The notes beneath the pieces were generated by a model. That model had not been told where the DNA came from and searched no databases. It saw only the letters and a list, made by a program, of their open reading frames with translations. Positions 58,497 to 64,000 of a stretch of DNA of 64,000 bases are shown here, piece after piece (position 1 is the stretch's first letter; each line of letters opens with the position of its first letter). A program made the translations under genes and the position numbers. Source of the DNA: Entonaema liquescens (Eukaryota; Ascomycota; Sordariomycetes; Xylariales; Xylariaceae); NCBI GenBank assembly GCA_902805475.1, contig CADCSX010000008.1:2276001-2340000 (forward strand). The letters run 5' to 3'.

Positions 58497-60563
58497 GTAG
58501 TAAGAGTGTGTACTGTTCCTAAGGATCTGCCCAGCAGAGCTACAATGCAGAGAGGGAGAACTCGCTTTCGGAGCGACCGCAAAAAGATGCGGTGAAGGAG
58601 GGAAACAGGGAGACCAGGTTTCTCGCGAAGAAACTAGTTTCGGAAGTTGGACGGATGCAGTGATAGGGGGTCGCGGGCGGTCTGGACCGTTCGGTGACGA
58701 ATCGGTGTTGCAAACTACTATGAATACGGTTGTAACGGCAAGCGACAAAGGAGGTATTGAGATTTGGGGGGAGGTTATCGCCGGATGGTGGGAAACCTTG
58801 TAAATAATTCGGTCCGGGTTTCTGCGACTTTAGCCAAGATTTCTTCTTCTTCTTTTTTTCTTTAAATGTCAGCTAATAGGTACATTCGGAACACGCAACC
58901 ATAAATCCGAGTTCCTTGTCACGTTTAATGCGTAGAAGGTAATGAGTGGAGGTTATGACCAGGTAATGTGTTAATGTGTTATGTCTTATCCTCTGCAAGT
59001 TTGCGGTTTGCGGTTGGCAGGTTGTCAACGATCATGACGGGGAAATCAATTCCTTTTTTTTTTTTTTTTCTCTTAATCCCCTCTGCCTCTTGTGGCTTTT
59101 AAGTTGGGTGGAAAGTAAATTAGTGGAACTCCGCTATAAGGCTATTCTCTAATTGACCCAAGGCTGTAAAGTGCCCCTCAAAAGAAAACATAGAGGGGTA
59201 AAAAGTTACTTAAGAAAATGTACTTTTTTTCTTTTCTCGGCCTGTAAAAATTTAGTTCGTTCTGGAACGCTTCTGTCTCTGGTGTGCCGTATCCCGGGGT
59301 TCGGCGGGGTTGCTGAGTGGCTTGTCAGCTTGTTCGGGGCTTTTAGAGGGGCAGTTTTTAAAGCATTTTAAGGGGGGGGGACCTGACGAAGGACTAGCGG
59401 CCCATATGCAGCATCTGAGTAGCGTCCTGCAAATGTAGGGATATAAGCTCGGCAGCACCTCTATCTATTCTAGCGGCTCTCGGGGATGTAAGCTGCAGAG
59501 TATATCACATCCTTTCGCATCTCTGAAGCTGTATTATACATCACCTCGTACAGGGGAGTAGCTGAATATGGACTCGGGTAACACGGCCTAGGTAAAAGAG
59601 AAGTAAATAGAAAGGAAAGGCGTAAGAACATAGATAGTAAATATGTTAGGAGGTGGGTAAATATAAAAGCTAATAAGTGTGCATAGGTACGGTACATATA
59701 ATATAAGAAAGCACATGACTTCGACAGTATGGCAAGCAAGTATAGAAGTGGAAGACTCTCATTCTTCACTTTAAGGATTATGAAACATTGGAGCATACTA
59801 TATGTTTATCTCTCAGTTGCATGTTGCATATTGCTTGTTCCATGTGTTTATGTAAAAGACTCCCAGCTGAGAGGATCCTAAGCCGTATTTCTCAGATCGT
59901 ACCCATTCGATTTTTTTTGTTTACATAGTCTAATGATGCACCTCAGATCCATCACTATGGGTGGGTTTCGACGCCAAACCAATGTATCCCGTCGATCTTT
60001 CCCTTTATCTACGCGGCAACAAGGAATCTTACAGTCGGGAAACCCTTGAACAGAGCGGAATTCCACCGTAGTAGTGTAGATGATAATCTCCTGTATAAGG
60101 CTAGGACAAACGAGATGGGAAGGATTCCGACCCGAGGCAAGTCCGGAGAGGTAATGAGAAGCGAGTGACAAAAGGGAACGGAGGATGGAAAGCTTTCGGC
60201 CTCATCCCGTGAAGCTCATGTAAAGAGCCGAGATGTCACCAAACCTCAACGTTTTAGTTAGGTACCATTCTATTGATATCTACCCGCTTATTGTTTCGTG
60301 AGCATACAACTTAAAGTAATAGACAAGTAGAGAGAGGAAAGTTTTAATCATGGTTCCTTTTAATATGAGAATTATTCCGAACATTACTTAAAGTATAATG
60401 TACCTAGGTATATTTTACATAAGTACATATGTAGGTATACATATGGAAGAGCTAAAACGGAGCTAGGAGCTAACCATGTCTAGGTAGTCATCAATGGGAA
60501 GCTCCCTATCGAGTCTTATTACCTAAACCAGCGAGCTTAGCTTCTTAAGAGGTACTCCCCCCC

Positions 60564-60608
60564 TAGGTACCCTAACCTTAGGTACCCTAACCTAAGGTAT
60601 ACCTAACC
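60564..60608. repeat. Degenerate 15-bp tandem repeat with GGTACC palindromes
   Basis: TAGGTACCCTAACCT occurs twice in a row, followed by a diverged inverted-looking copy (AAGGTATACCTAACC). Motifs of this TACCTAGGTA type are scattered through the intergenic DNA of the window. Confidence 0.65.
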
Positions 60609-61674
60609 CACTTCGCCAGTCGCACTTAGATCCTAGCAAACTGCCGTCCGTAAAATCTGTGGGCAGGTTTCTTTTTTTCACCACCAACATACCATTTTGA
60701 GATAGACTCTACAGAACTTTATCCTATCCTAAATTCGGGTTGATTCGCTTTTTATACTACTGCGGTAACATTCCGTGCCGTACCTCTCCGAACTACGAGA
60801 TACGATACATTAAACTTTGGTATATCCAATCTACATATTACCTATTTATTATTTATCTATCTACTATACCTAAGGTTAGTTACAATTGTATTGTTATTGT
60901 ACTATTCGAGGTAAAACACCAATTGCCCAAGAGAAACATTTTTGAGCCCCGCGTCTTTAGAATCCACCCCGGGTTTCCGAGATTCCCTGTCCCCAGCCCA
61001 TTCTCACGGTAGTTTACTCCGTATTTTTTTTTTTTTTCTATTTGTGTCGAGGCTGAGTATCACCATACTTCTTTATTTTGCTTACTTTATCTTTATCGTA
61101 CCTCCATATAACTTATATACATCTATACTTATAATACATCGAATGTTTTAGCGGCTTCCCCTTTTCTTCCATTTTCGTGTAACTTATTCGTTCCCTCGTT
61201 CAACTTTGTCCCCCTCCTCCCTTTATCCTAAAACCATCTACTTACTTACTATACACGAAGCTAAAGGTTCGTTCCTATGACAGCCGCCGAGCTCAGAAAA
61301 CCAAAAGGCTCGGCAGGCTTAACCTCGCAATCCACGCACCGCTCCGGGGGTTCACAAATTCTCGGCCCACCCGCGACTTGGAGAATTAATTCGTAAAAAA
61401 AAAAACAAAAAAAAAAACAAAAAAGCGTGATTCCGCTGTTTGCTACCCTTATAATACACCATTTTCTCAAAATATTCGGACAGAAATAGCAACGTCAAGC
61501 GAACCCCACTCATTCTGCGTTATACTCACACATGTCAACCTATATTTCCTGACAACGGAATTAATTGGACGGGTCAATCGGGATTCCTAAAGCCGCAGAT
61601 GCAATTTGTATATCAAGACTCCTACCACATCTTAGAACATATCTGTAAATTTTCCAACCGTGAGGCGTACTGGG

Positions 61675-63616
61675 ATGGCGCACAATCCAGATTCTGATCA
61701 GCATAAACGAAAAAGAGATATATCTGATGACAATGGAAGTCAAGCATCCCACGCTGACCGTATACCACAACCTCCTCCGCCTCAGTCTGGTAAGTTCAAT
61801 TCACCCCTCCCCCTTACACACTTACACATATCTACGCCTCCATAGGTAACACTCACTTGGGACTCGATGATATCGCTATGCCTTGTTTCGTATGTAACAT
61901 TGGCTTCCGTTTTTGTATCATCATTATGTTCTGCTATGAAATGCTCTTACTTCATCTATGTATTGTATCTTTATATTCAACTATGTTGCTACACGTTCGC
62001 AAAATGAGTCCAATTGGTCACGTCCCGGTCGCGGCTAGGAGTGCAATATCTCGTGGAAAGCCACTAACCCATTGATATTGAAGGCACGATAGCTCATATC
62101 AATTATCTGTCTAAGGCTCATGCGGTCAAACTCAAGCTCATACAGGGCGACACCGACACCTTCTCCGATGTTCTCACTCTGGTCAACGAGTACGAGGGTG
62201 AGCTATTTCCACCCCACTACTCTTCCTTGGACACACAAGGACTGATACAAAAACCCAGGAGTGTTGAATAGACATGAGAGTCTCGCTTCTAATTTGGGAG
62301 CAAAATTGACGGGTAGTCGCCTATTGAAGGCGATGGAGGGCGCATTTGAAGGATCAATAACGACGAACCCGCCACAAACCATGTTTAGCCCTGATCCTGT
62401 CACATGGCTTGATATCGTCGAGTTTGCCAAGGCAAAGCCTGGGGAGTTCGTATTAACACCCAGTCCGAATGGCGGGCGTTGCTGTCAGTTTCCCCTGAAA
62501 GGTGTTCAGGTCGAAATTGGGGAAGATGACTGGAGGTTAATAGTATCTGGCGCTCTGGACAGGTTCAAACTAGTCCCGGCACAGCCGTTAGAAGAAGATG
62601 AGACGGCGGAACTAGCAACCCTCGAAATTGTCGAGCAGCGACTGCAGGTTTTAATCAAGAAGGCGGATGAAGTGGCGCGTAGGGCCCGCCAACTTAACTA
62701 CCACTTGAGCGGACGAAAAGCATCAATACATGCGCGACGCGCGTCGCAGTCAACCTCCGGTCCCAACTTCCAAGCTGTAAACCAGCCGTTGGGCTCTGGT
62801 TCCAACCCTAGTTACGACTTACATGCCGATCTTCTCCAGCAGTTCCTTGCTCCTTCGCAGCCTTCTAGCCACCGGATCTCTTCCGTCGGTTCTATACCAC
62901 CAACACCTAATCCCATAGGCACTACAACATCGACGCCGAGGACCTCTATCCAGCAGGCAACTATTCTGGGTAGCAATCGACCTTCACCCAGCTACCCCAC
63001 CGAGCCAGCTATGAGGGATGTCGAGGAAGAGAATCGCGCCTTGGTAACAGCTAAGATTGAGAGATTAGCACGCGGGGACGTCATACATCCACCGTGTGAT
63101 AGATGTCGGAGGCTCAAAACACAGTGCATCAAGCACCTAACAGCTTGCCAAGGATGCACGAAGAAGCACGCAAGATGTGTATGGAAAGGCCTAACGGAAG
63201 AAGAGGTAGCTTGGCTTAAAGGGGAAGCGGGTGGAGACGGAGACGACGACGGGGATGAACCGAGGGATTCTAGTAGAGCTGTATTCGGATCCCAAACGCA
63301 TCTCGAATTCGGCGAACGACGCCGTGAATCGGAACGTAGTGATGAACCTAGCACGAGCAGGTCTGGTTCAAGGATAGCTATCGGTAGACCTGCTGACGAT
63401 GTTTGGAGAAAAGGGCCGGAGACGTCAATAAGTAGACATGAAACCATGGAAGTGGATGTAAGAGACGTACGCCAGGGACAAGAATACCCAAGGAAAGAAG
63501 TAGGCAGTGGATTGTTCGGGGAGCATAAATCAACGCTTAGCCACATGGCTTCTATTGCGTCTGCAGCGGCAGACGCTGCAGCGAATTCACGAGGGAGTCA
63601 TCAACATTCGGAATAA
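61675..63616 (+). CDS. Protein with C-terminal Zn2Cys6 cluster (putative transcription regulator)
   Basis: Exons 61675-61789, 62084-62197 and 62259-63616; introns of 294 and 61 nt; product 528 aa. The N-terminus is polar and basic (HKRKRDISDDNG). The middle (about 41-225) is a conserved-looking helical region: AHINYLSKAHAVKLKLIQGD, EYEGVLNRHESLASNLGAKL, WLDIVEFAKAKPGEF and a coiled-coil-like stretch ending RARQLNYHLSGRK. After a Ser/Thr/Pro linker comes a perfect binuclear zinc cluster: C356-x2-C359-x6-C366-x6-C373-x2-C376-x6-C383. A basic loop (RRLKTQ) fits DNA contact. An unusual point is the cluster's position two-thirds along the protein and the lack of a recognisable fungal transcription-factor middle homology domain. 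A nuclear regulator is likely, with unknown targets. The first intron could hide a small extra exon, but the single-intron model keeps phase and gives SGTIAHINYL. Confidence 0.78.
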
Positions 63617-64000
63617 CTGGTACGAGAACAAGACAACAATCACTTAGCTGTACATAGATCGGTTGATTAATCTGCACATGCGGATTTTCCTTTAGGTGTT
63701 GGAATCTTGTATATACCCGGATAGCATATGGCTAAGAAGGCGAGCATTATTAACCTGATCTATCTGCTTAATTTCGTATTATTATTCGATATACACAGTA
63801 AAATTGAACTATATTACTTGATTCTGATGTTAAGGACTTTAACTTAGGGTGAGATTAAAATTAGTTATGTTGATTAACTTGGACAATAAGACATTGAAGC
63901 TTGGCGAGGTTCAACTAATAAGTGTCTTACAATATTTACGGTAGATAGGTCATCTTTGCGGCCTGGCTGTACCTGCCTGCGTCCCCCCCCAAACTTCCCG
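63617..64000. other. 3' flank of the zinc-cluster gene
   Basis: AT-rich DNA with no supported gene. A C8 run lies close to the window end. Confidence 0.5.

Larger units (their letters stand above)
58455..61674. other. Intergenic between divergent genes, no gene recognised
   Basis: The left part is the lsm7 promoter and leader. A T18 run lies at about 59055-59072. A degenerate 15-bp repeat around GGTACC lies at 60564-60608. A T12-16 run is near 61026, and an A-rich tract is at about 61396-61423. Several open stretches under 110 codons show no protein features. Confidence 0.4.

Overview
The window is nuclear DNA from a filamentous ascomycete (Pezizomycotina). The genes carry short introns of about 45-300 nt with GTRNGT donors, CTAAC-type branch points and YAG acceptors. 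The protein families fit as well: a PTH11-like/fungal rhodopsin-domain protein, a Zn2Cys6 protein, a Hal4-type kinase and PMT1. The many intergenic TAGGTACCTA-like motifs suggest a Sordariomycete, but this placement is weak.

I can support fourteen protein-coding genes and one tRNA. Left arm (0.7-13.8 kb): a seven-helix membrane protein (-), a secreted GH105 unsaturated rhamnogalacturonyl hydrolase (+), a small secreted cysteine-rich protein (+), IMP-specific 5'-nucleotidase ISN1 (+) and a coiled-coil protein (-). From about 13.9 to 31.3 kb is a gene-poor, stop-rich stretch. It holds one credible small gene (a zinc-binding-type protein at 20.7 kb), a strong hairpin, a diverged direct-repeat pair and a possible 5' gene remnant. 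At 31.3-33.9 kb is a Hal4/Sat4 kinase, followed by 6 kb of intergenic DNA and an intron-containing tRNA-Ile(AAU) at 40.0 kb.

Right arm (41.7-63.6 kb) is gene-dense housekeeping sequence: a tandem GFA-domain protein (-), PMT1 O-mannosyltransferase (-), splicing factor SF3a subunit 1 (+), a UBA-UAS-UBX protein of the Ubx2/UBXD8 type (-), the PAN3 deadenylation subunit (+), LSm7 (-) and a Zn2Cys6-motif protein (+). Several act in RNA processing and decay (SF3A1, PAN3, LSm7) or in ER quality control and glycosylation (PMT1, Ubx2-like). I see no sign that they form a functional cluster.

Three genes (GH105, ISN1, Ubx2-like) contain single-base frame breaks, four in all. Each is repaired by adding one base, and three lie in about 70% GC segments, so residual assembly indels are the first explanation to test. 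I found no complete transposon, no CRISPR array, no secondary-metabolite cluster and nothing that is clearly a new biological system. The best leads are the small cysteine-rich proteins, the long PAN3 intron with an in-frame open reading frame, the near-perfect inverted repeat in the GFA promoter, and the palindrome and repeat pair in the gene-poor region.
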